From assembly GCA_964556425.1 (NCBI GenBank), contig CAZKWC010000038.1, forward strand, positions 1 to 27,450: a DNA stretch of 27,450 bases, read 5' to 3'. The notes under the pieces are model-generated. The model had not been told where the DNA came from. It ran no database searches and worked only from the letters and a program-made list of their open reading frames with translations. Positions 1 to 8,096 of this stretch are shown one piece after another (the stretch's first letter is position 1; each line of letters starts with the position of its first letter). The stretch comes from JALQUL01 sp964556425. GTDB lineage: Bacteria; Pseudomonadota; Gammaproteobacteria; Burkholderiales; Burkholderiaceae_C. The position numbers and the translations under genes are program-made.

Positions 1-119
1 TGTGATAAATGTTGAATTGCTTTTTTCATGACGTAATATTAACGAATAACGGCTCATTTCTTAAAACAATTTCACAAAACAGGGTCTTGTTTTATGACAA
101 TTTAGAAAAACCGCTTAAT

Positions 120-914
120 ATGGGGCTTATGTTTAGTTTTATTCGACAATTGGTAGGCAGGCAAAGAAGCCGTTTGTTTAATCAGCGTTTAGGTTTTATT
201 TTGACCTTTATAGCAGGGGCTGTAAATGCAGGCGGCTTTATAGCAGTTAACCGTTACACCTCACATATGACAGGTGTAGTATCTCGTATTGCCGATGATT
301 TAGTTACCGGAGCTTGGCTTTTGGTGGTGGGCGGTTTTTTATTATTATTGGTGTTTATTTTAGGAGCCATAACAGCCACTATTTTAATTCATTGGGCAAG
401 GCGGCAAAAAATGGCCAGTGAATATGCCTTATGCCTGTTGTTTGAAGCCTGTTTGTTATTAATATTTGGCGTGCTGGGTGGATTTTTAGCCCTGCACACC
501 ACCGTGTTATTTTCTGCCACCGTAGGCTTGCTGTCTTACACCGCTGGGGTACAAAATGCTTTAGGTACCAAAATTTCTAAAGCTGAAATACGCACCACTC
601 ACATGACCGGTATTGTGACTGATCTAGGCATAGAACTAGGCCGAGCCGTTTATTGGAATCGTAGTAAGAACAGCCTACAAACGAATCAACATATTCAAGC
701 CGATACCGCCAAACTACTTTTTTTAAGTCGTAGTTTAAGCTCATTTATTTTAGGCGGTATTACAGGTGCTTGGATGTTTCAAATCATGAGTTACAAAGCC
801 ACTATTCCCTTAGCCATGATATTAAGTTGCCTAGCTCTAGTACCTATTTATGACGACTGGCGCATAAGGCAAAGACTACTACAAAGAAACAAAAGTAAAC
901 AGTTGGGCAATTAA
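120..914 (+). CDS. DUF1275 / YoaK-family inner-membrane protein
   Basis: A multi-spanning membrane protein of the DUF1275 (YoaK-like) family; its function is not established. What is seen: about five or six hydrophobic segments, and an internally repeated motif, S-H-M-T-G-V-V in the first half and T-H-M-T-G-I-V in the second, which is typical of this family and suggests an ancient duplication. The reading frame is open from an ATG at 9, but the first 37 residues look unlike the family and the recognisable protein begins around MGLMFSFIRQ. I therefore chose the ATG at 120; the ATG at 129 is almost as likely. There is no strong Shine-Dalgarno sequence for any of them. An in-frame TAA at 6-8 rules out a longer upstream start. 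The gene stands alone and converges on the SMP-30 gene. Confidence 0.85.
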   Translation: MGLMFSFIRQLVGRQRSRLFNQRLGFILTFIAGAVNAGGFIAVNRYTSHMTGVVSRIADDLVTGAWLLVVGGFLLLLVFILGAITATILIHWARRQKMASEYALCLLFEACLLLIFGVLGGFLALHTTVLFSATVGLLSYTAGVQNALGTKISKAEIRTTHMTGIVTDLGIELGRAVYWNRSKNSLQTNQHIQADTAKLLFLSRSLSSFILGGITGAWMFQIMSYKATIPLAMILSCLALVPIYDDWRIRQRLLQRNKSKQLGN

Positions 915-1015
915 CCACAACTTACACATCCAAAACAAAAACCATTAGCAAGTTTTTTCACCGTGCTTTTCTCTATGTGGCATATTTAAAGTATCGATAT
1001 TAAAACGGCCATCGC

Positions 1016-1981
1016 TTAGGGTCGATAAAACTGCACCGGCAATCCTACATCGCTCACTCTAGCAAAAAACACATGACCGGCTTGTGGATGTAGGGTTTGT
1101 TCGTCTGAGGTTCTGCCAGCACTGGCAGTGGTAATGTACAAAGTTTGTAAATCATCACCACCAAAACACATCATGGTGGTGCGGGCTGCTGGTGTTTTGT
1201 ATTGGGCTAACAACTGGCCTTGTGCAGAAAATTGGGCAATTCTTTGGCCTTCAAATAAAGCCGTCCAGTAGTTACCATTTTGATCTACACATGCACCATC
1301 GGGGCGACCTGCGTAAGTGGCTAGACTTTGCTCTGGATGTGTTGCATCTATTTTCCAGTCTTTAGGCTTTTGCGGCATTGTGCAAAACACTTGTGGATTT
1401 TCCAAAATACCGTGCTCTAAATCATAATCATAAACCTTGACTTGATGACTAGGTGTATCGGCAAAATATACTTTGCTATTGTCTGGCGACCAAGCCAAAC
1501 CGTTGCCAGTGGTAATATCGCGCAAATGATCGGTTAGGCCTGCTAACTCACCTTGTTCGGTATAACAATACAAAGAGGCCATGGCTTTATCTTTGGGCTC
1601 GTAAATAGTACTGGTCCAAAATCGACCTAAGGCATCACATTTGCCATCGTTAAAACGAAGTTTGCTACTGTCAAAAGGTGCTGCTACTAACAGCTGTAAC
1701 TCGCCTTGCCAATTGGTCGCAGCATAAATGCCATCTCGCATTCCTATAATTAAACCACCGCCTTGCATAGGTGCTATACAGGCCGGTTCTTGCGACATAT
1801 TCCATCGCTCCACTTGCCCCATAAAAATATTGGCTCGGCAAATTTGTTTACCAGGAATATCGACCCAATACAACATCATTTCAAGCGGATGCCAAAACGG
1901 TGCCTCACCCAATAAACAAGAAGAATTAGGTAGGGCTTGCCATTGAAGTGTTTGTAATGGAACTTGTTGAAATGAGTGCAT
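1016..1981 (-). CDS. SMP-30/gluconolactonase/LRE-family protein
   Basis: A six-bladed beta-propeller metalloenzyme of the SMP-30 (regucalcin/gluconolactonase) family, whose members usually hydrolyse sugar lactones in the cytoplasm. The 321-residue length is normal. The expected divalent-metal ligands are visible: Glu26 in LLGEAPFW, Asn160 in TTGNGLAW and Asp228 in RPDGAC. Asn111 in RFNDGKCD is the usual substrate-side residue. There is no signal peptide. No sugar dehydrogenase, transporter or regulator lies next to it, so the actual lactone cannot be inferred from context. It starts at an ATG and its upstream region is the unusual GC-rich 1982-2137 stretch. Confidence 0.9.
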   Translation of the reverse strand: MHSFQQVPLQTLQWQALPNSSCLLGEAPFWHPLEMMLYWVDIPGKQICRANIFMGQVERWNMSQEPACIAPMQGGGLIIGMRDGIYAATNWQGELQLLVAAPFDSSKLRFNDGKCDALGRFWTSTIYEPKDKAMASLYCYTEQGELAGLTDHLRDITTGNGLAWSPDNSKVYFADTPSHQVKVYDYDLEHGILENPQVFCTMPQKPKDWKIDATHPEQSLATYAGRPDGACVDQNGNYWTALFEGQRIAQFSAQGQLLAQYKTPAARTTMMCFGGDDLQTLYITTASAGRTSDEQTLHPQAGHVFFARVSDVGLPVQFYRP

Positions 1982-2137
1982 GGAATGGCTTTACGAAAGG
2001 GTGGTTAGTACATCGTTTCGTCAATGAGCTTACCAATGAAATCGATGGATTTGCTCGTCCGCTTAGGCGCAAACCACAGCTATAGCCTCAGCTACGGCGA
2101 GGATTTGCAACTACAGATGGCGGGCAAAGGCGCGATT
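1982..2137. repeat. GC-rich, repeat-like intergenic stretch
   Basis: This short spacer lies between the waaF stop and the SMP-30 start. Its 2045-2137 part is visibly richer in G+C (about 57% by hand count) than the surrounding intergenic DNA. It contains the 8-mer GGATTTGC twice (2050-2057 and 2100-2107), a GCAAACC that can pair with the second copy, and TAGC-CTCA-GCTA between them, so it can form a nested hairpin. The proximal part also has ATCGTTTC facing GAAATCGAT. This looks more like a dispersed palindromic repeat than a gene, but no second copy is present in the window, so the call is tentative. Confidence 0.35.
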
Positions 2138-3384
2138 TTATGTAAGCGGTTTGGTGAAACACTTTACTAGGGCTTGCTGAACTTGATCGACTGTTATGTC
2201 GTTTAAACACCGAGTATGCCCTAAAGGACACTCTCTTTTAAAGCAAGGGGCACAATCTAAAACAGGTTGGTAACTTGTATTCGTTTTTAACCACAGCACT
2301 GCCGCTTGTTGATTGAGCGGTGGAGTATGCAAAGGACTAGAAGACCCGTACATCGCCACTTGTGGTACAGAAAAACTAGCCGCCACATGCATTAATCCAG
2401 AATCATTGCTAAACACCGCTTTGGCATTGGCAATAATAGATAAAGCCTCATCTAGACTTGTTTTACCTGCTAAATTTTGCGCCAGTGCCACCTGTGAGCC
2501 ACCTGCTTGCTGAATAATTTGCCCAGCTAAGGCCGATTCTTTAGCCGAACCTAAAATAAGTACGGGGGCATCTAAACTCGATAACAGAGCGGCAAAATGT
2601 GATGCAGGCCAACGCTTGGCAGGGCCAAACTCGGCACCGGGGGCAAAAACATAATAAGCCTTAGGGCTTAAAGCTAGTTTTTGTAAATGAGCTGTTTGTT
2701 GCTCTGCTGGAATAGCTAAAACTGGATAAAGCTCTGGGGGCAGTGTGGCTTGATGACTGCTACCTGATAAAGTAGCCAGAACAGGGGCAGATGTTGGCTG
2801 AGCCAGTGGACTTAACTGAGCCAAAGCACTATAAAAAGCCACCATTGGCGGACGATTAATTTTACTAGGATTGGCCAAACGTTTATTTAAACAAGCCCAA
2901 CGCATTTCACCTTGGTAACCAATTCGAGTTGGAATGTTGGCCCAAAATGGAATAAGTGCACTTTTAAAAGAATTAGGTAATACATAGGCCACATCAAACT
3001 GGCCCTTTAGCGATTGACCTAGTTTTTTTCTGGCTTGCCATTGCAAACCACCGTGCTGAAACGGTAGTTCNNNNNNNNNNNNNNNNNNNNNNNNNNNNNN
3101 NNNNNNNNNNNNNNNNNNNNNNNNNNNNNNNNNNNNNNNNNNNNNNNNNNNNNNNNNNNNNNNNNNNNNNGACCTAGTTTTTTTCTGGCTTGCCATTGCA
3201 AACCACCGTGCTGAAACGGTAGTTCTATGACTTGCTGAATTTGAGGCATGGCTCGGTAAACAGGAGCCACCCAAGGCAGGGCGGCAACCGTTATTTTTTC
3301 ACCGTTGGCTGCTAAAGCCCGCATTAGGGGCTCGGTCATGACTGCATCCCCAATCCACTGCGGCGCAATGACTAAACTACGCAT
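2138..3384 (-). CDS. waaF: ADP-heptose:LPS heptosyltransferase II (split by an assembly gap)
   Basis: Transfers the second heptose from ADP-heptose onto the lipopolysaccharide inner core at the cytoplasmic face of the inner membrane (GT9 family). Visible family motifs: N-terminal RSLVIAPQWIGDAVM, then VLPNSFKSALIPF, GYQGEMRW, the acceptor/nucleotide region APGAEFGPAKRWP, NDSGLMHVAA, and YGSSSPLHTPP near the C-terminus. The frame is broken only by 100 Ns at 3071-3170. Removing the Ns plus one copy of the flanking 55-bp duplicate (155 bases) puts both halves in one frame and gives a normal protein of 363 residues. I chose the ATG at 3384 because it sits directly before the conserved N-terminus; the frame also extends to a TTG at 3462, which would overlap the zinc-finger gene by 17 bp and add 26 unusual residues. 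Confidence 0.9.
3016..3070. repeat. First copy of the 55-bp contig-end duplicate
   Basis: An exact 55-base sequence that recurs at 3171-3225, immediately on the other side of the N run. Both copies encode the same waaF residues (LPFQHGGLQWQARKKLG). Odd-length identical contig ends of this size are what a de Bruijn assembler leaves when two contigs sharing one k-mer are scaffolded but not merged. Confidence 0.9.
3071..3170. other. Assembly gap (100 Ns)
   Basis: Exactly 100 unknown bases, the conventional placeholder length for a gap of unknown size. The identical 55-bp flanks and the restored waaF frame indicate that little or no sequence is actually missing. Confidence 0.99.
3171..3225. repeat. 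Second copy of the 55-bp contig-end duplicate
   Basis: Identical to 3016-3070. See the waaF and gap entries: the duplication is most simply an unmerged contig overlap, not a biological repeat. Confidence 0.9.
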
Positions 3385-3445
3385 CGATGGAGCCAATGCC
3401 AAGTTTGCTTGGCTAGGTATAGGCAACGGTTTTGACAACACTTGT

Positions 3446-3652
3446 TTAGTGGTGAGCGTCAAAATGTTCGCCGTCTTTTAATTGATAAACTGTGCCGCAA
3501 TAAGGACATTTTGCAGAGCCAGTGTGAGCCACATCTAAATACACTTTTGGATGGCTATTCCAAAGTTTCATATCGGCTTTTGGGCTGGGGCAAAATACAC
3601 CACCTTGAGCATTTAAATCGGAGGCCAATAATTCTACAATTGCATTAGACAT
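3446..3652 (-). CDS. Small CHCC zinc-finger-domain protein
   Basis: A 68-residue protein with the zf-CHCC fold, the domain also found in the NDUFS6 subunit of mitochondrial complex I. Its bacterial role is not settled. The putative zinc ligands are Cys21, His34, Cys49 and Cys52, set in HPKVYLDV and TGSAKCPYCGTVY. It sits between ilvE and waaF, a neighbourhood that is common in Burkholderiales. Its stop codon is 61 bases before the chosen waaF ATG, or overlaps the alternative waaF TTG start. No clear Shine-Dalgarno sequence precedes the ATG. Confidence 0.9.
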   Translation of the reverse strand: MSNAIVELLASDLNAQGGVFCPSPKADMKLWNSHPKVYLDVAHTGSAKCPYCGTVYQLKDGEHFDAHH

Positions 3653-3693
3653 ATAAAAATCACAATAAAAAATGGGCTAAAAATAAACCTCAA

Positions 3694-3724
3694 TTAAGAG
3701 TCAACGCGGTGGAATAACTCTTAA
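3694..3724 (-). terminator. Possible stem-loop after ilvE
   Basis: A perfect 8-bp inverted repeat, TTAAGAGT facing ACTCTTAA, with a 15-nt loop, located between ilvE and the zinc-finger gene. On the minus strand it is followed by an interrupted T-rich stretch rather than a clean U-tract, so it is at best a weak terminator. Confidence 0.3.
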
Positions 3725-3816
3725 AGTGAGGCTCTTAAACTGAAGTATTGAACAGGGCCTGCAAAGTTTCAAGTGAAAAAACGCAAGGCACTGATTAATA
3801 CTTTACTAAAGGCAGA

Positions 3817-4755
3817 TTACACCTTGCTTAACCAGTGTGAATAGGCTTTGTTACGACCGTTCACAATATCAAAGAAGGCAGATTGAATTTTTTCAGTGAT
3901 AGGGCCTCGGCTACCTGCACCTAACTCGATACGATCGAGTTCACGAATAGGAGTAACCTCGGCGGCAGTACCTGTAAAGAAGGCTTCATCTGCAATATAC
4001 ACCTCATCACGGGTAATACGTTTTTGAATCAGCTCTAGGCCTAAATCTTTACAAATATGCATAACCGTGTTGCGGGTAATACCATTGAGTGCACCAGCTG
4101 ATAAATCAGGGGTGTAAACAGCGCCATCTTTAATCACAAAAATATTTTCGCCAGCGCCTTCACTCACAAAACCAGAACTGTCAAGTAATAAGGCTTCGTC
4201 GTAACCTTCATCGGTAACTTCCATATTAGCCAAAATAGAATTGGTGTAGTTGCTCACCGCTTTGGCCTGCGTCATGGTGATGTTGACATGATGACGAGTG
4301 TAGCTAGAGGTTTTAACACGAATGCCGCGGCGCATACCTTCTTCACCTAAGTAAGCACCCCAAGCCCAAGCAGCCACCATTAAGTGAATGGTATTGCCTT
4401 TAGGGCTAACGCCTAATTTTTTGTCGCCAATCCAGGTTAAGGGGCGTAAATAACAGCTTTCGAGTTGGTTTTCACGAACCACATCTAACTGGGCTTGCAT
4501 GACTTGTTCCATGGTGAATGGAATGTTCATACGTAAAATTTTGGCACTGTTAAACAAACGTTGAGTATGTTCTTGCAATCTAAAAATAGCCGTACCGTCT
4601 TCGGTTTTATAGGCTCTCACACCCTCAAAAGCACCACAACCATAATGCAAAGTATGGCTTAAAACATGAATTTTTGCGTCGCGCCAATCTACCATCTGGC
4701 CGTCCATCCAGATTTTGCCATCGCGATCAGACATTGAAGGGGGTAAAACTGCCAT
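3817..4755 (-). CDS. ilvE: Branched-chain amino acid aminotransferase
   Basis: PLP-dependent fold-type IV transaminase that carries out the last step of leucine, isoleucine and valine synthesis with glutamate as amino donor; cytoplasmic. Numbered from the first ATG (4758), the PLP lysine is Lys166 in TQAKAVSNYTNS. The class-IV signature runs around residues 200-207 (EGAGENIF), and HTLHYGCGAFEGVRAY is the conserved N-terminal substrate region. Length about 312 residues, close to the E. coli enzyme. Two adjacent ATGs are present; I chose the second (4755) because AGGAG lies only 2 nt from the first but 5 nt from the second. It lies downstream of radA across a gap that can form a long hairpin. 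Confidence 0.96.
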   Translation of the reverse strand: MAVLPPSMSDRDGKIWMDGQMVDWRDAKIHVLSHTLHYGCGAFEGVRAYKTEDGTAIFRLQEHTQRLFNSAKILRMNIPFTMEQVMQAQLDVVRENQLESCYLRPLTWIGDKKLGVSPKGNTIHLMVAAWAWGAYLGEEGMRRGIRVKTSSYTRHHVNITMTQAKAVSNYTNSILANMEVTDEGYDEALLLDSSGFVSEGAGENIFVIKDGAVYTPDLSAGALNGITRNTVMHICKDLGLELIQKRITRDEVYIADEAFFTGTAAEVTPIRELDRIELGAGSRGPITEKIQSAFFDIVNGRNKAYSHWLSKV

Positions 4756-4787
4756 CATGGCTCCTAAAATAAAATAAGGTAAAAGCT

Positions 4788-4844
4788 GATTTTAAGACAG
4801 ACTGAGTACAAATTAAAGGGGCAAAGTCAGCAAGTCTCAAAATC
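4788..4844 (-). promoter_or_regulatory. Imperfect long hairpin upstream of ilvE
   Basis: In the radA-ilvE gap, GATTTT pairs with AAAATC, then AGAC with GTCT after one mismatch, then CTGA with TCAG after a 3x3 internal loop, leaving a loop of about 21 nt. It lies 33 nt or more before the ilvE start. It could be a radA transcript end or an ilvE leader structure; there is no adjacent U-tract. Confidence 0.3.
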
Positions 4845-4873
4845 GTATTTTTAAAGCACTTTTAATAGATGTA

Positions 4874-6241
4874 TTAGACCAGGCCACGCACAATGTCTAT
4901 GGCTTGATCGACTCTATCGACGGCATGAATGGTAATGCCTGGAATAGGCTTTTTAGGCGCATTGGCCTTGGGCACTACTGCCACAGTAAAACCTAATTTA
5001 ACCGCTTCTTTTAAACGCTCTTGACCTCTTGGAGCGGGCCTTACCTCACCGGCCAAACCGACCTCACCAAAGGTCACAAAACCTTTAGGCAAACTCTTAC
5101 CTCGTAGGCTAGACATAATAGAGAGCATAACGGCTAAATCGGCAGCAGGCTCACCAATTTTAACGCCGCCCACTGCATTCACGAATACGTCTTGGTCGCC
5201 ACTTGATACCCCTGCATGACGGTGCAATACGGCTAATAACATGGCTAAACGGTCACGGTCTAGGCCCACACTTAAACGCCTAGGACTAGGCCCTGCGGTA
5301 TCGACTAAAGCTTGAATTTCAACTAATAAAGGCCGACTGCCCTCTAGCGCCACCATTACACAGCTACCGGGTACTGGCTCGCTGTGTTGACTTAAAAAGA
5401 TCGCACTAGGGTTGCTTACGCCTTTTAAACCTTTTTCGGTCATGGCAAAAACACCAATTTCATTGACTGCACCAAAACGATTTTTTATCGCCCTAATGAG
5501 TCTAAAACTGCTGTGGGTGTCGCCCTCAAAATAAAGCACGGTATCGACCATATGCTCTAACACCCTAGGCCCTGCCAAAGCGCCTTCTTTGGTGACATGG
5601 CCCACTAAAATAACCGTAATGCCCATGGCCTTAGCTGCTCTAGTTAAATGGGCAGCGCACTCCCTCACCTGTGCTACCGACCCAGGTGCAGAGGTTAAGG
5701 CTTCAGAATACACGGTTTGAATAGAGTCTATTACTGCCACTTGAGGCCGCTCGGTTTGCAATACATGCAGAATTTTTTCGAGCTGGGTTTCGGCCAATAC
5801 TTTGACTAAAGAATGCGCAATCCCTAAACGCCTGGCCCTTAATGAAACCTGAGCGCCACTTTCTTCACCTGTCACATAAAGGGTTTTAAATTGTCTGGCA
5901 GCTAAGGAGTCGAGGGCTTGCAGCAATAAAGTCGATTTACCAATCCCAGGGTCGCCACCAATTAACACCACCCCGCCTTCCACTAAACCACCACCCAACA
6001 CACGGTCTAATTCATCTTGGGAAGTGGGGGTGCGGTCAGTGTCCTTGGCCTCAATTTCGCCCAGTACCGCTAATTCAGAAGCACTGACCAAAGAAGTGAA
6101 TCGGTGCGTACCAGCACTCGCCACTTCGGCCACGCCTTCTACAAGGGTGTTCCAAGCACCACAACTAGGGCATTTGCCCTGCCATTTGGTAGAAGTACCC
6201 CCACACTCTTGACAACTGAAATTGGTTTTAGCTTTTGCCAC
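4874..6241 (-). CDS. radA: DNA repair protein RadA
   Basis: RecA-related ATPase that processes branched recombination intermediates in the cytoplasm. Domains in order: an N-terminal C4 zinc finger (Cys10, Cys13, Cys24, Cys27); a RecA-like core with Walker A GGDPGIGKST at 95-104; the RadA-specific KNRFG motif at 253-257; and a C-terminal Lon-protease-like domain with the GEVGLAGEVR segment. The 455-residue length is standard. The start is a GTG at 6241 (protein MAKAKTNFSC); no ATG precedes the zinc finger and the ribosome-binding site is weak. First gene of the radA-ilvE-zinc finger-waaF minus-strand series. Confidence 0.97.
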   Translation of the reverse strand: MAKAKTNFSCQECGGTSTKWQGKCPSCGAWNTLVEGVAEVASAGTHRFTSLVSASELAVLGEIEAKDTDRTPTSQDELDRVLGGGLVEGGVVLIGGDPGIGKSTLLLQALDSLAARQFKTLYVTGEESGAQVSLRARRLGIAHSLVKVLAETQLEKILHVLQTERPQVAVIDSIQTVYSEALTSAPGSVAQVRECAAHLTRAAKAMGITVILVGHVTKEGALAGPRVLEHMVDTVLYFEGDTHSSFRLIRAIKNRFGAVNEIGVFAMTEKGLKGVSNPSAIFLSQHSEPVPGSCVMVALEGSRPLLVEIQALVDTAGPSPRRLSVGLDRDRLAMLLAVLHRHAGVSSGDQDVFVNAVGGVKIGEPAADLAVMLSIMSSLRGKSLPKGFVTFGEVGLAGEVRPAPRGQERLKEAVKLGFTVAVVPKANAPKKPIPGITIHAVDRVDQAIDIVRGLV

Positions 6242-6361
6242 AATAGAACCGATCTTTTAACTTGAATAATGGATTGTAAGCAGTCTATGCGAATAGCTTG
6301 ATATTGGTGTGCTTAAAATAATGGAAGTATTTGTAATACCAGCCCTAGGCAATATTCGATC

Positions 6362-6961
6362 TTAAAACCGAAATTTTAATTGCACAGCCAAAGTAGGCGG
6401 TATAGTTGAAACTGGTGGGATTAAAAATAAATTAGCTCCAATATGCCCAGTTTCATAGGCGATAGTAGGCACTGCTAAAGGAAAAAATCCGCCTGCATTA
6501 GCGCCTTTATAGCCATCTATCATGCCCAATAAAGCGCCCGCTTTAAATTGACCTGAAGCACTACTAAAAGGAAAAATAAAAGCCCCTGCATACAGCGATC
6601 TGGCACTTTCGCTATTTTTAAACCCACCAAAAGCAATACGAGTTTCATAGGTCCAAGGGGCTTGTACCGGCCACTCTACACCTATACCAGGATTGGTTTG
6701 ATTGAACTCGTTGGCTCTTTGCAAATGATAAGAAACTCCGCCTAGACTTATCCATGGTCTTGTACTTTGAGTGGAGGTATTACCAGCAGTAGAGGCAAGT
6801 AAAGGGACAACTTGAGTAGAGCCATTGGCCAATATGTTATTGACTTGATTGGTATTAGCCTCTTGCGCCAGCAAACTGCCACTAGAAGTAGCCACCAAGA
6901 CGACTAACAACCCAACAAAAACGGTCTTATGCTGGGGATTAATAAGGTGGGAATTCATCAT
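6362..6961 (-). CDS. Secreted small beta-barrel-like outer-membrane protein, function unknown
   Basis: A 199-residue protein with an N-terminal signal peptide (hydrophobic VFVGLLVVLVATS, likely cleavage after Ala32 at SLLA-QE) and a C-terminal ...LKFRF ending in phenylalanine, the usual outer-membrane insertion signal. The mature part alternates short amphipathic stretches with glycine- and aromatic-rich turns (SLGGVSYHL, FKAGALLGMIDGYK, IGANLFLIPP), resembling a small eight-stranded barrel. The composition reminds me of PagP-like lipid A acyltransferase relatives found in Burkholderiales, but I cannot identify catalytic residues, so no enzyme is claimed. Two adjacent ATGs are possible; I used the first, preceded by AAAGGA at about 10 nt. 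It stands alone downstream of the alpha-E terminator. Confidence 0.75.
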   Translation of the reverse strand: MMNSHLINPQHKTVFVGLLVVLVATSSGSLLAQEANTNQVNNILANGSTQVVPLLASTAGNTSTQSTRPWISLGGVSYHLQRANEFNQTNPGIGVEWPVQAPWTYETRIAFGGFKNSESARSLYAGAFIFPFSSASGQFKAGALLGMIDGYKGANAGGFFPLAVPTIAYETGHIGANLFLIPPVSTIPPTLAVQLKFRF

Positions 6962-7042
6962 GGTAGCATCGTCCTTTAAAAACTAAAGTAGTGGCTTTTA
7001 ACAAGCGTTGAAGACGCTATTCTAAAGGACGACACGTTCATC

Positions 7043-7073
7043 TCAAAAAAGCAGTAGGTGGCTGCTTTTTTGA
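7043..7073 (-). terminator. Intrinsic terminator after the alpha-E gene
   Basis: A perfect 12-bp stem, TCAAAAAAGCAG facing CTGCTTTTTTGA, with the 7-nt loop TAGGTGG, just after the alpha-E stop at 7079. The T-run is within the stem, so it could work in both directions. Confidence 0.85.
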
Positions 7074-7078
7074 ACTAT

Positions 7079-8056
7079 TTACAAAGGCGTATTATTTAAA
7101 AAATCTCGGCTCACTCTAGAGCCTAAATCATTCACTCGATCTAAGAAATGGGTTAAATACGCATGCAAGCCGGTGGCTAAGATTTCATCAATTCTGCCGT
7201 ATTGTAGTTCTGCGTGTAATTTGCCTGCGCGGCGAATAGTTTCAGCCGATTGCTCATTGGCTACCAGGTTTAAATTCTCTACAACACCAGCCAAACTTGC
7301 CGCCAATGAGCGGGGCATATCAGGCCGGAGCAATAACAATTCTGCGACTCGCTCTGGCTTAATCACATCTCGGTACACTTTGCGATAAATTTCAAAACCA
7401 CTCACACTACGCAGCACTGCACTCCAATGATAAAAATCATATTCTTGATCTTTTTCAGTGGCATTTTCGGCAGAATAATTGGGACTTAAAAAATCGTGAT
7501 CTAGGGCATGGAATTTCACATCCACCAACCTAGCCGTATTATCGGAGCGCTCTAAAAAAGTACCCAAACGACTAAAGTGCAATGACTCATCCATGAGCAT
7601 AGTGCCCACTAAAACGCCCCTCGACAAGTGCGATCTAAACTTGACCCATTCTAAAAATTGGCTGGGGTCGGCTTCAAACTCGCCCGCCTTTAATTTACGA
7701 CTACACTCCAACCAAGTTTGATTAAGGGTTTCCCACACTTCGGTGGTTAAAGTACCTCGCACTGCCCTTGCGTTTTCTCGGGCTTGTTTTAAACAACTGG
7801 CAATAGAGGAAGGATTATTTTCATCTTTGACCATAAAGTCCATTACTCTTACAGGAGTAATTTCGCCATGAGTTTGCTGGTAGGCGGGCAATAATTCGCT
7901 AATAGATAACAAGCCTTGCCAACCTAAATGCACTAAGTACGGGCTTTGTGGCAAAAATGAAGACTGATAACCTACATCTAACATTCTGGCGGTATTTTCT
8001 GCCCGCTCGGTATAACGAGACATCCAAAATAAATGATCAGCGGTACGAGATAACAT
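7079..8056 (-). CDS. Alpha-E domain protein (DUF403)
   Basis: A mostly helical cytoplasmic protein of the alpha-E family, which almost always sits next to a circularly permuted ATP-grasp protein and has been predicted to belong to peptide-ligase-type biosynthetic systems; its activity is unproven. Diagnostic sequences: LSRTADHLFWMSRYTERAEN at the N-terminus, FLERSDNTARLVDVK in the middle and LRPDMPRSLAASL in the last third. Length 325 residues, typical. ATG at 8056 with AAGGA about 7 nt upstream. It lies 40 bp after the ATP-grasp gene and is closed by a terminator, so the two form a small operon. Confidence 0.93.
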   Translation of the reverse strand: MLSRTADHLFWMSRYTERAENTARMLDVGYQSSFLPQSPYLVHLGWQGLLSISELLPAYQQTHGEITPVRVMDFMVKDENNPSSIASCLKQARENARAVRGTLTTEVWETLNQTWLECSRKLKAGEFEADPSQFLEWVKFRSHLSRGVLVGTMLMDESLHFSRLGTFLERSDNTARLVDVKFHALDHDFLSPNYSAENATEKDQEYDFYHWSAVLRSVSGFEIYRKVYRDVIKPERVAELLLLRPDMPRSLAASLAGVVENLNLVANEQSAETIRRAGKLHAELQYGRIDEILATGLHAYLTHFLDRVNDLGSRVSRDFLNNTPL

Positions 8057-8096
8057 ATCAATTCCTTTATTGTTTTAATTGTTTTAATTTTTTTGT

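Noticed and set aside
2045..2170. A 41-codon plus-strand frame across the end of waaF
   Set aside because: It overlaps waaF antisense, has no ribosome-binding site, and its sequence is explained by the GC-rich palindromic spacer.
2138..3462. waaF as a frameshifted pseudogene
   Set aside because: The frame shift comes entirely from the 155-base gap and duplicate; the collapsed sequence is intact.
8070..8096. Tandem TGTTTTAAT repeats between the ATP-grasp and alpha-E genes
   Set aside because: Two short AT-rich units in a 40-bp gap; likely chance or slippage, with no supporting structure.
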